Made by a program: the position numbers and the translations under genes
Notes under the pieces: generated by a model
Seen by the model: only the letters and a program-made list of their open reading frames with translations
Databases searched by the model: none
What the model was told of the DNA's origin: nothing
In this document: positions 16,522-24,126 of the stretch, piece after piece
How the letters are laid out: every line of letters starts with the position of its first letter
Position numbering within the stretch: position 1 is the first letter of the stretch
Virus record (IMG/VR): IMGVR_UViG_3300020193_000007
Span: 1 to 64,000 of that record
Length of the DNA: 64,000 nt
Reading direction: 5' to 3' (one strand)
DNA from: a virus

Positions 16522-17219
16522 ATTCCAAAGTTTCCCCATTTAATGAGTGTTGGATTTTTATCCATTATTGATTCTATGTGTTTTATATTATGAAATTCGC
16601 CCTTATCTAACAGGGAGTATCTATTATACTTTGAAAACTTGTCATCATCTAGCATATAGCCGAGATGCTGCATTATTAGGCCGGATTGTACCCAATAATT
16701 TCTTCTTCGGATTTCGTTTAACACGTATGTTGGTTCCGACCCACAGGCAAGTTTTTTATTCAAAAACTTTCCACCTTCTTTAAATCTAAAAATTCTTGAA
16801 CTATTATTCGGCGCCCAAAGTTTATCAACCCTATATTTTGTTGGAGACCACATATGATAGAATCTGACATTAACAACGTCAAATGGCGAAGTATCTAGAA
16901 CTTTGGATATATTAATATTGTGAATATCTTTTGATTGATATAACATTTCGTCACAGTCTATGGCAATTATCCAATCGCCCTCATTTGCGTGCTTAGAAAG
17001 ATTATTCCAAGCTTCTGATCTTAATTTTGCCTCGTGAACAGGAAATAGGGAAGAATTGTTGACATATACGTTTGCATATTCGCTTGCTATTTCCGCAGTA
17101 TCATCGTCCGAGCAGTCGTCGGTAAAGACTATGCAGTCGACTTGATCTTTAAGTCTTCTTAAAACTGGTGTGAGAAATCTTTTTGATTCGTTTTTTCCGA
17201 CCATTTGAGCAATAATCAT
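16518..17219 (-). CDS. Family 2-like glycosyltransferase
   Basis: Starts MIIAQMVGKNESKRFLTPVL; contains VDCIVFTDDCSDDDTAEIAS and WIIAIDCDEMLYQ (the DxD-type metal site) and later HMWSPTKYRVDKLWAPN. This is the GT-A fold of family 2 enzymes that transfer a sugar from a nucleotide donor; phages use them to glycosylate DNA or virion proteins. ATG at 17219 is preceded by GGAG at six bases; an upstream extension is overlapped by the next gene and rejected. Confidence 0.75.
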   Translation of the reverse strand: MIIAQMVGKNESKRFLTPVLRRLKDQVDCIVFTDDCSDDDTAEIASEYANVYVNNSSLFPVHEAKLRSEAWNNLSKHANEGDWIIAIDCDEMLYQSKDIHNINISKVLDTSPFDVVNVRFYHMWSPTKYRVDKLWAPNNSSRIFRFKEGGKFLNKKLACGSEPTYVLNEIRRRNYWVQSGLIMQHLGYMLDDDKFSKYNRYSLLDKGEFHNIKHIESIMDKNPTLIKWGNFGI

Positions 17220-17268
17220 ATTAATCTCCAGCTCCTGAGGTAGATTAAAACCTACCTCAGGATAGGAA

Positions 17269-17460
17269 TCAGGCGCTGAGCTGAGTGATGCGCTTATGCG
17301 CTTGAACAGAAGAGATTCTTTCAATGTCCGTAGACTTGAAAAGAACTTCTCCACCGACTCCCTTGCGTCCTTCGGCAAGCTTGCTTGCATCCTGCTTATT
17401 CTTAGCCTTAACAAGAATTTTTTCTTGCACTACAAAGTAGTTCAATTTATTTTCTGGCAT
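17269..17460 (-). CDS. Small protein sharing an N-terminal domain with the phosphoesterase (63 aa)
   Basis: Starts MPENKLNYFVVQEKILVKAK; continues NKQDASKLAEGRKGVGGEVL and FKSTDIERISSVQA. The same pattern, xxVKAKNxxxAxxLxEGxxxxxG(E/D)xLxxxxDI, forms the first 55 residues of the phosphoesterase at 44633-45895, so this looks like a free-standing copy of that module. AAAGGA precedes the ATG, and a promoter lies upstream. Confidence 0.65.
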   Translation of the reverse strand: MPENKLNYFVVQEKILVKAKNKQDASKLAEGRKGVGGEVLFKSTDIERISSVQAHKRITQLSA

Positions 17461-17496
17461 GATTTTCCTTTTGATGATATGAATATGACTCTTGCT

Positions 17497-17525
17497 ATTA
17501 TAGTGGAAAAGTTATGAGCTTGCAA
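17497..17525 (-). promoter_or_regulatory. Sigma-70-like promoter TTGCAA-17-TATAAT
   Basis: TATAAT at 17497-17502 and TTGCAA at 17520-17525 on the minus strand, at the end of the 17512-17949 gene and upstream of 17269-17460. Confidence 0.5.
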
Positions 17526-17949
17526 CTTCTGTTTCTTTTTTTTCTTTTTTCACTGGCCAATAGTATGAGAGCGTTGGATCCTCATTGAAATATGGGGAAT
17601 AATATTCCCAATCTTTTCTTAATAAATTGGACCTATGCGACCTGTGCACTCTGTCGTCACCAAACCAATGTGGCATTTTCATTTCTATTAAAATTGTTTC
17701 AAAAGACATATTATTTTTATATCCTCTCCTAATCCATTCTTCTATGGTATTGTTTTGATAAAGTTGAAGAGCCGATTCGTAGCCCTCCCACATTAAGGTA
17801 ACAGGATGGTTTCTCCAACCCTTTGTAGAGGTTCTACCCAAAAGAATGTTTAATACTTGAAAGGTTTCTACTCTTTGTTTACCTAGTCGTTTAGAATCCA
17901 AAACTTGTAAAGATTTTTTGAAATTTGGATAAGGCAGGAACGTTTGCAT
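17512..17949 (-). CDS. Pyrimidine dimer DNA glycosylase-like (MSMEG_6728 family)
   Basis: Starts MQTFLPYPNFKKSLQVLDSK, then RLGKQRVETFQVLNILLG and GWRNHPVTLMWEGYESALQL, with EWIRRGY later. This is the motif set of the MSMEG_6728 family, related to pyrimidine dimer DNA glycosylases of the phage T4 denV type. Role: possibly excision of UV photoproducts; activity of the family is less well established than the fold. Length 145 aa is normal. One-base overlap with the SNase gene. Confidence 0.75.
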   Translation of the reverse strand: MQTFLPYPNFKKSLQVLDSKRLGKQRVETFQVLNILLGRTSTKGWRNHPVTLMWEGYESALQLYQNNTIEEWIRRGYKNNMSFETILIEMKMPHWFGDDRVHRSHRSNLLRKDWEYYSPYFNEDPTLSYYWPVKKEKKETEVASS

Positions 17950-18350
17950 TAGCTATCTTTTTTAAATTCTGTCCAAGTTTTGTCGCCTACACCATAGTAT
18001 TCCCTAGCAAGGCCCGCAGTAACAATATCGGTATTGAGACAGTTGCCACTTTGATCCCAGACTTTAGCTAAAACTCTACCATACTTTTCGTTCTTATCTA
18101 AGATAGTTTCTATTTTAACTTTATAATTTGCGCGAGTGAGCCACTGATCAGTAAACTCCTTTGCAGCTACCCCCTTTTGCTTTTCAGCTACATCTTTTGT
18201 TCGACTTTCTGGTGTATTTACACCATAAAGACGCACTCTACCTTTCCTAAGAGTATCAAAACCAAGGTCAATGATAATATCAAATGTGTCACCGTCAACT
18301 ACTTTTTTGACTTCTGCATTATATATCCATGGGTTCAATTTATCTGACAT
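17949..18350 (-). CDS. Staphylococcal nuclease-like (thermonuclease) protein
   Basis: KKVVDGDTFDIIIDLGFDTL, then RVRLYGVNTPES with the catalytic Arg and Glu, and NEKYGRVLAKVW with the second catalytic Arg, followed by GLAREYY. This is the full SNase signature. No signal peptide is seen, so it probably acts inside the cell, perhaps on host DNA or RNA. 133 aa. A second SNase-like domain is embedded in the giant protein at 50638-61610. Confidence 0.85.
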   Translation of the reverse strand: MSDKLNPWIYNAEVKKVVDGDTFDIIIDLGFDTLRKGRVRLYGVNTPESRTKDVAEKQKGVAAKEFTDQWLTRANYKVKIETILDKNEKYGRVLAKVWDQSGNCLNTDIVTAGLAREYYGVGDKTWTEFKKDS

Positions 18351-18351
18351 G

Positions 18352-19164
18352 TTAATCTCTTTCTATTCCTATGTAATCGCATGCTTTGCGAAATATTGAT
18401 TGACTTACCTTAAACTGTGCATCGGCGTGACTATAGCCCTCTCCCGGCTTAGGAGAAGAGGCATGCCAGCTGTGACCAATTGACACAGATCCATCATACA
18501 CTACATTATGGCCTAAATGTCTAGCAAAATACGAACACCAAGTCTCTTCATAGTAGTGGGGCGTTGGAAGAAACGCTCCTTTGGCGTCAGGATATAATTC
18601 CCTATACTTAGGATTGTTTGTTAGCTCATTCCATACGGATCTTCTGATAAAATATGCAGAACCGGATATGGTAACGCAATTAACTCTATCCTTATATAGT
18701 TCATCTAAAGGATCTGGTTGCATCCATCCCCTGAGTGTAGGTTTTTCATTAGTTCCAACTATACCAGCGTGCCTTATAAGGCCATATTCATCTCTTTGTT
18801 TTGGACCAAGGATGTGTACGTCTTGTTCTTGATTAAATATTCTACATATTTTTGTTATATCTTCGTTTGTAAACCAGACATCAGCATTAAGCAATCCTAT
18901 AACATTATTCGATCCAATGGCCGCAAGCTTATTGCACGCAGCTGAATAGCCAATGTTTTTATTTAAATACACTCTATCTATTAAATAGTCGTCTTCTTTA
19001 GACCTAAAGAAATCTACCGTATCATCGCTTGAACCGTTATCGGCTATATATAAATTCCAAAACTTTTCTGAATGATTTCCAGTGAATAATTGGTCGTGAA
19101 GACTGTTCAATAATCTTTCTAGTAGCGACCTAGTATTGTAATTGACAACACAAAGGTCTATCAC
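18352..19164 (-). CDS. Family 2 glycosyltransferase
   Basis: Starts MIDLCVVNYNTRSLLERLLN; NLYIADNGSSDDTVDFFRS, NIGYSAACN and GLLNADVWF (DxD-like) are GT2 rhamnosyltransferase-type motifs, and LRGWMQPDPLDE lies in the acceptor part. 270 aa. With the enzyme at 16518-17219 it forms a small glycosylation set. Substrate unknown. Confidence 0.82.
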   Translation of the reverse strand: MIDLCVVNYNTRSLLERLLNSLHDQLFTGNHSEKFWNLYIADNGSSDDTVDFFRSKEDDYLIDRVYLNKNIGYSAACNKLAAIGSNNVIGLLNADVWFTNEDITKICRIFNQEQDVHILGPKQRDEYGLIRHAGIVGTNEKPTLRGWMQPDPLDELYKDRVNCVTISGSAYFIRRSVWNELTNNPKYRELYPDAKGAFLPTPHYYEETWCSYFARHLGHNVVYDGSVSIGHSWHASSPKPGEGYSHADAQFKVSQSIFRKACDYIGIERD

Positions 19165-19421
19165 ATCTTAGCCTTTGCTTTTGCTATCTCAAATGCATCT
19201 GACGGATTAAAACCCATCTCTAAATATTCGCAATATTCACCAACTGCCTCATTGAGATCTTCGTCAAAAAATTCTGTAAGTCTATTCGCGTACTGGTGAT
19301 GAGTAGGTCCCTGTTTATTTTTTTCTTTTATTGAGTTAAGGGATTTGTTATTTAGTTTTCCCAAAACAAATCCAATAGAGAATAGTATGACTAAATAGCC
19401 AGCTGATTTACCAGTCTTCAT
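19161..19421 (-). CDS. Small single-pass membrane protein (86 aa)
   Basis: From the ATG at 19421 (MKTGKSAGYLVILFSIGFVL) it has one N-terminal membrane helix followed by a polar Lys/Asn region and a helical acidic end (FFDEDLNEAVGEYCEYLEMG). ATGs at 19430 and 19451 give longer forms. No family recognised. A role in superinfection exclusion would fit its shape but is not shown. Confidence 0.5.
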   Translation of the reverse strand: MKTGKSAGYLVILFSIGFVLGKLNNKSLNSIKEKNKQGPTHHQYANRLTEFFDEDLNEAVGEYCEYLEMGFNPSDAFEIAKAKAKM

Positions 19422-19644
19422 TATAACCATCGTATGAGACAACGTATACATTTTCTATTGCAACATTCACTGCAGAAACCACTCTGGTATAGGTATCTCT
19501 ATCTTTGTCGGAAAGCTGCCCTCTAATCATGGCGGCATACGTCTTTTGTATATGCAATAGAACATCCAGATCTTCTATTAAAAAAGACTGATTATTTTCT
19601 AGCTTTATATTTACTTTTTTCTTTTGATTTGTTTTCTTACTCAT
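19408..19644 (-). CDS. Hypothetical protein (78 aa)
   Basis: Starts MSKKTNQKKKVNIKLENNQS, then LIEDLDVLLHIQKTYAAMIR, a helical segment. Basic start, otherwise mixed. No family recognised. It overlaps both neighbours slightly. Confidence 0.5.
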   Translation of the reverse strand: MSKKTNQKKKVNIKLENNQSFLIEDLDVLLHIQKTYAAMIRGQLSDKDRDTYTRVVSAVNVAIENVYVVSYDGYNEDW

Positions 19645-19870
19645 TTGCTTTCTTTTCTTTTATTTCAGCGTTTGCCACTTCTTCTTGTGGTACTTGATAA
19701 ACAGCTAAATCACCGGTATCTGGTTCATGTGTTATAAAGTATATTCTTTTATCCTCCAATTTGCAACCGTCTGGTGGAGGAGATTCTAGTGCAATTTTCT
19801 TAGACGCAGAGCCATAAACCTGACTTGACTTTTTGTGAACAACAATATAGTTCAATTTACCAGCCGCCAT
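19637..19870 (-). CDS. Hypothetical protein with KLNYIVV start (77 aa)
   Basis: Starts MAAGKLNYIVVHKKSSQVYG; the opening KLNYxVV resembles that of the protein at 17269-17460. A Pro/Glu/Lys-rich end follows. It lies directly before ThyX with no gap. No function assigned. Confidence 0.5.
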   Translation of the reverse strand: MAAGKLNYIVVHKKSSQVYGSASKKIALESPPPDGCKLEDKRIYFITHEPDTGDLAVYQVPQEEVANAEIKEKKANE

Positions 19871-20566
19871 TTATCTACCGGTAAGAGCCTTAATTGAAAC
19901 TGGAAACAGGGGTTGAATCAAATCATAAACTGCCTCTGCGTACTGTCTAATCTCATACTGAGAATCCTCAGCTAATCTTTGGTTTAAAAAATGAGCTACA
20001 GATTGTAGGCTACAAGACCACAAGTAAGGTTGATACATGGCATAGGCGGGCAAAAATAGTCTAGCCTGCTCTGGGGCCACGCCCTCCTCCATGGCCCACT
20101 TATAGAGGGCCTCAGCGTCCTCCAGATGCTGTATAAGCTTGCTGGAAAGCACTGCCCCTATCCAGGGGCCTATAGGGCCTCCTGAGCCCTGCTTACGGCT
20201 TTCTGGGGCTTGTCTCCACTCATCATTTTTGGGGATGTAAAACTCTGGCTCCAGGCTAATATATCTTCTTGAAGATTCATTCCAAGAATCCATCGTATGA
20301 TCCGATCCCACCACATACTTCCAGTGTTGTCTGGCAACCATTATGGGTGCGTTAAATTCAAACGTCGCAAATGCATGCCTAAAAGGCGACATGTGATTTT
20401 CTCTTGCCAAGAACTCCAATAGTCTTGCGTCTTGAACGGAAAACTCTTTAGACTCTTTTGCAAAAGAAACTCTAGCCGCATTTACAACGGACAGATCGCT
20501 ACCCATATGATCTACGAGTCTAACGTATCCCTTGTCCAATACCTTTACTGTATGCTGCTTTTCCAT
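19871..20566 (-). CDS. thyX: FAD-dependent thymidylate synthase
   Basis: ThyX makes dTMP from dUMP using flavin and methylenetetrahydrofolate. The sequence has VVNAARVSFAKESKEFSVQD near the start, LARENHMSPFRHAFATFEFN, ARQHWKYVVGSDHTMDSWNE and the signature SSRRY in the substrate-binding part (near residues 85-105), then LPAYAMYQPYLWSCSLQSVA. 231 aa is normal. A TATACT box ends six bases before the ATG, so the mRNA would start at or next to the initiation codon. It joins RNR and the dNMP kinase in dNTP supply. Confidence 0.93.
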   Translation of the reverse strand: MEKQHTVKVLDKGYVRLVDHMGSDLSVVNAARVSFAKESKEFSVQDARLLEFLARENHMSPFRHAFATFEFNAPIMVARQHWKYVVGSDHTMDSWNESSRRYISLEPEFYIPKNDEWRQAPESRKQGSGGPIGPWIGAVLSSKLIQHLEDAEALYKWAMEEGVAPEQARLFLPAYAMYQPYLWSCSLQSVAHFLNQRLAEDSQYEIRQYAEAVYDLIQPLFPVSIKALTGR

Positions 20567-20578
20567 AGCTACAGTATA
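20567..20578 (-). promoter_or_regulatory. TATACT box immediately before thyX, possible leaderless promoter
   Basis: TATACT at plus-strand 20573-20578 reading on the minus strand, six bases from the ATG of thyX. No convincing -35 hexamer seen. Confidence 0.4.
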
Positions 20579-20608
20579 CCACCCAACTCGTTGTGTGTAT
20601 GGATGAAA

Positions 20609-22654
20609 TTATTGATTATCTTTTATATATTTTATTTCACAAGTATCCGTTGTACAATGTCTTTCTCCAATTGCATCGGCAGCCATGCCCGCATATACGC
20701 CAGTTAAATCAATTGGGAATAGTTTGTCGATTTGATTAAGGTATTCCTGTTCACTTATTTGCGCGTAAGGCATTTGAGGGTATGTGTCATTTCCGCTGGG
20801 CAAGAAGGATACCGTTTTTAATTGACCATCGTGCATGTGCAGAACTGTGCCAACATACCTAGATTCCGTATCTTTATCAAAAGAAACTGTAACTGAAACA
20901 GAGTTATCTGACCAATATCTTTGAGCAGTAGTAGCTAGGGCCATCTTCTCAAATATTGTGACGTCTTTCTCTGACCTAACTGCATCAGACTTGATTGGAA
21001 AATAAACCACCGATGTTGTGTCTGGAGATTCAGCTGCTGGTTCTATCTTGTAATTTGCCATTTTGAAAAGTGGAAGCATTGGGTCTTCGTTTGAAAACCT
21101 AATTGTTCTATTGAAAAATTTGCCACCTGGCGTCCAGTGAACTCCAGGAGATTCTCCAGCCAAAATTGAAACTGTACCAGATGGTTTTACAGTTGTCATT
21201 TTAATTGACTCCCTAATTCCAAGCCACTCAGAATACACGTTGTCATATCTTTGAATTGTTTTATAGCCTTGGTTCATCCACTCTTTCAGGATGGGCATAC
21301 CGTGGCGATCGGCAAAGTCGGCGACGCCTGACATAGAAGCACCTATTCTTCTGTTTCTTTGCATGATCGCATTAGTTTCTTCCCAGTGGGTCGGGAGAAG
21401 TGTTACTGTCTTGGCGTAAAGATACGCAAACTTAAGCGTTCTCTTGTAATCCTCAAGGCTATCGTGTCGTCCTAAGTAAGTTTCAACAAGCGTGCAACAT
21501 TCGTATGATTCAAGCGATTGTTCTGCGCAAGGATTATATCCAGCCACTCTGTGATCCTTGTTGTTGGGCGGGTCAATTAGTCTTCCATACTTTCTGGACA
21601 CATCCATCCAAATAACTCCCGGCTCTCCGTTAAGAGATATTCCCTCTATTATTGAGGAGAGATCTTTTCCCACCTCAGTTTCTATAGAGTTATTTGACAT
21701 CCAACCCCAGCCCGGAGAATTGGGATCATAAGAGTTTCTTTCCGGAAACTTATCCCTATTCTTTAAGTTAAGAAAATCTTGATCCTCTAATCTTCCGATA
21801 AGAAGTTCTGCAGATCGACGAACGTTGCCCGAAACAACACAAACTCCGATAAGATTACCTATGTCGGCTATGTCGACTCTAGTAAGTTTTTGCCCTTTTC
21901 TTTTATGAAATATTCTTGTTATGTGTTCGTGCATCTTTTCTAGTGGCTCGTGCCCTGCGGCCACTCCTCCAAATGTTTTTATTGGAGTACCAGCTGGCCT
22001 TATTTGCCCGTAATCAAAAGAGTATGATGGCTGATTTTCCTTGAGAAAAGAATTTATCAAAAGCGTCAAAGATTCAACCCAACCTTCTCTTGTATCTGGT
22101 ATAACATAATGAGCGCTATCCTTGGGTTCGTATACAATAAAATCTTTATCAGCCCCCTTATCATCAAACCCGACACCAACACCCAGCATCGAAGCCTCCA
22201 TGAGAAACGCAAAAGGCCTAGCTGGATTTAGTTTTGTCATTTCTGCTGTAGAAACAAATGCGCAGTTTTGTAGTGCTGCCGAGTTCTTTTGAACATTCAC
22301 TATATTTGTACCCATGGCCCACAAACCTCTGCCAGGAGGAGTCCACTTAAGGTTAAAAAGTCTATCGAAGGCTTCTTTGGCGGAAGATTGTGCCTTAGAG
22401 TCGTTCCAGGGCAATCTATTCTTCTTGCAGTGTTCTTTCTGCAAAGAGTACATTCCATTTACCACTCTTTCGCATACGTCAACCCAAGTTTCTTTTGCCC
22501 CATCGTCCTTTAGTCTTGAATAGGTTCTTAGAAATGTTATTTCCCCCACAGAATTTCCTGCCGCGTCTTTGTAGCCGAATGGTACAACCTTGTTTTTGTA
22601 GGTGCTGATAAATTCTTCACTTAAATTAAATAAAAACATATCTGTGGTAACCAT
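20609..22654 (-). CDS. nrdJ: Adenosylcobalamin-dependent ribonucleoside-triphosphate reductase (class II)
   Basis: A monomeric class II reductase of the Lactobacillus RTPR type, converting NTPs to dNTPs with coenzyme B12. Features: RPGRGLWAMG-like RPPGRG segment (WTPPGRGLWAMGT), QNCAFVS with the N-terminal redox Cys, NPCAEQSLESYECCTLVETY with the active-site and partner Cys near residues 373-385, VKPSGTVSILAGESPGVHW and a C-terminal CTTDTCEIKY Cys pair that re-reduces the active site. 681 aa is normal. Independence from oxygen and a separate radical subunit means it needs host or environmental cobalamin. Confidence 0.93.
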   Translation of the reverse strand: MVTTDMFLFNLSEEFISTYKNKVVPFGYKDAAGNSVGEITFLRTYSRLKDDGAKETWVDVCERVVNGMYSLQKEHCKKNRLPWNDSKAQSSAKEAFDRLFNLKWTPPGRGLWAMGTNIVNVQKNSAALQNCAFVSTAEMTKLNPARPFAFLMEASMLGVGVGFDDKGADKDFIVYEPKDSAHYVIPDTREGWVESLTLLINSFLKENQPSYSFDYGQIRPAGTPIKTFGGVAAGHEPLEKMHEHITRIFHKRKGQKLTRVDIADIGNLIGVCVVSGNVRRSAELLIGRLEDQDFLNLKNRDKFPERNSYDPNSPGWGWMSNNSIETEVGKDLSSIIEGISLNGEPGVIWMDVSRKYGRLIDPPNNKDHRVAGYNPCAEQSLESYECCTLVETYLGRHDSLEDYKRTLKFAYLYAKTVTLLPTHWEETNAIMQRNRRIGASMSGVADFADRHGMPILKEWMNQGYKTIQRYDNVYSEWLGIRESIKMTTVKPSGTVSILAGESPGVHWTPGGKFFNRTIRFSNEDPMLPLFKMANYKIEPAAESPDTTSVVYFPIKSDAVRSEKDVTIFEKMALATTAQRYWSDNSVSVTVSFDKDTESRYVGTVLHMHDGQLKTVSFLPSGNDTYPQMPYAQISEQEYLNQIDKLFPIDLTGVYAGMAADAIGERHCTTDTCEIKYIKDNQ

Positions 22655-22657
22655 AAA

Positions 22658-23353
22658 CTATTCAATAACCTTTCTAATGTAGTTGGAATTTGTCTTTTGT
22701 ATTTCTGATTTTTTAATCTTAATAATCTGATCCAAAGAATATACCTTGTATATTTCTTTTTCAACAAAATATCCGCTTTTCCAGTTTAAGACTCTTTCTA
22801 CGTTGGAAGAGTAATTAGTAAATAGATTACAAAGAACTGCGCCACCGTAAATCCTAACAAGATTCTTCATTTTTGTCACAGACTTCTCTTTTAATTCTTG
22901 ATTTACAAATTTTTCCTGATTCACCTTCTCGTTTAACCAATTATAAGCCTGTCTTGTTAATGGCGGTATATCAATATGCTCAAAAATTCCAAATTTCATT
23001 ATGGTTAATCTATTTTTTTCTATTTGCAAATCTGATTTGACAACTTCCTTAAACATTTCAAACCAATCTCTCTCATTAAATTGAGGCCAGCCTGCAACCC
23101 AAAAAATGAGTACGTGGTTTTCTTCTGGTATTGCGGTCTTGTTGACAATTGGCGAAAGACATGCGCACGCAATGCACTTCTTTACTACTTCTTTTGCTTT
23201 TTCCTCCCCATGTCTTTTGGATTGCACAGTCCATAGTTGGGATATTTTTTCTGGCCAATTTGATTCGCCAAGATACAACGTTAAATATTTATCTGCGACA
23301 TCTATTGAAAGAGAATTATTTTTGATTAGTTGATCCATCATCTGTATAGACAT
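22658..23353 (-). CDS. Hypothetical protein (231 aa)
   Basis: Starts MSIQMMDQLIKNNSLSIDVA. Strong AAGGAGG ribosome site. Mixed alpha/beta, with a Cys-rich piece (VVKKCIACACLSP) and ENHVLIFWVAGWPQFNERDW. No family recognised. It starts downstream of a promoter and a hairpin at 23409-23476 and lies next to nrdJ, so a role in nucleotide metabolism or its control is possible but not evident. Confidence 0.65.
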   Translation of the reverse strand: MSIQMMDQLIKNNSLSIDVADKYLTLYLGESNWPEKISQLWTVQSKRHGEEKAKEVVKKCIACACLSPIVNKTAIPEENHVLIFWVAGWPQFNERDWFEMFKEVVKSDLQIEKNRLTIMKFGIFEHIDIPPLTRQAYNWLNEKVNQEKFVNQELKEKSVTKMKNLVRIYGGAVLCNLFTNYSSNVERVLNWKSGYFVEKEIYKVYSLDQIIKIKKSEIQKTNSNYIRKVIE

Positions 23354-23408
23354 ATCTAATCCTCCTTAGCTCCATCAAAACATATAAACGTGCCCTAATA
23401 AATCGAAA

Positions 23409-23430
23409 TTCCCGCACATTTGTGCGGGAA
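23409..23430 (-). terminator. Strong hairpin, probable terminator or leader attenuator
   Basis: Perfect nine-bp stem TTCCCGCAC / GTGCGGGAA with a four-base loop. On the minus strand it is followed by TTTCGATTTATT, so it is terminator-like in that direction. It sits between a promoter (23447-23476) and the gene at 22658-23353, and after the structural gene at 23474. Confidence 0.7.
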
Positions 23431-23446
23431 CTCGAAACACCCACCT

Positions 23447-23476
23447 ATTATAGCAGGTTTATTGCACGATTGTCTA
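23447..23476 (-). promoter_or_regulatory. Promoter TAGACA-18-TATAAT
   Basis: TATAAT at 23447-23452 and TAGACA at 23471-23476 on the minus strand, just past the stop of the structural gene. It reads into the hairpin and then the nrdJ-thyX region. Confidence 0.5.
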
Positions 23477-24061
23477 CAGAGCTTTTGCGGAAGGAACTCC
23501 TTTATATTCGTTAACCTTATTTCTTCCGTATTCAGAAGATGTATTTGACTGTCCATATCCAGATGGAAATACTTCAGTTGAACTTACTCCGTCAAATATA
23601 TAGTTGTTGTAGAGGCTGTAGGATGTTACCCTCTTTTCATGACCATAGCCGGAAGAAAAGACATCTGCTGATGTAACGCCATCAAAAATGTAATTGCTAT
23701 ACAGGGCGTACGGTCTCGTTCTATCCGAAGAATGACCATAAGACCCGGACAATATGCCAGATACTCCCTTGAATTCCTTTGGCTTAAACCTTGCCCCATC
23801 GTAGCCCGCGCCATCTGCAAATGTTCCCGAAAGAGGATGGATATAAAGAGTCGTACCATTGAAAACCTGAGACAAGAACACATTACCTGGATGATGGCCA
23901 GTGCCCGGAACGTGATCCTTATCTGGACCACCATCTAGGACGCCCTTGGCAAATAATGGATAATAGGAATAGGTTCCAGCCGTGCCCTTAAAGGGGTTGA
24001 TCATATCCTTGGTGTTTCGACCTCTAAGAACCGGTCTTGGACCAACATAAAAAGTAGCCAT
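23474..24061 (-). CDS. Repeat-containing virion protein, likely fibre or decoration (195 aa)
   Basis: Starts MATFYVGPRPVLRGRNTKDM. The second half has near-duplicate units: YALYSNYIFDGVTSADVFSS and YSLYNNYIFDGVSSTEVFPS, each followed by GYG. This is typical of small trimeric fibre or capsid-decoration repeats. Gly/Tyr-rich, no signal. It ends the structural block before the promoter region. Virion role is inferred from context and composition. Confidence 0.6.
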   Translation of the reverse strand: MATFYVGPRPVLRGRNTKDMINPFKGTAGTYSYYPLFAKGVLDGGPDKDHVPGTGHHPGNVFLSQVFNGTTLYIHPLSGTFADGAGYDGARFKPKEFKGVSGILSGSYGHSSDRTRPYALYSNYIFDGVTSADVFSSGYGHEKRVTSYSLYNNYIFDGVSSTEVFPSGYGQSNTSSEYGRNKVNEYKGVPSAKAL

Positions 24062-24126
24062 TTATATTCTCCTTATTGAAGAAAGGTAACTATATAGTAA
24101 AAACAATAATGCTTTTTCACCATATC

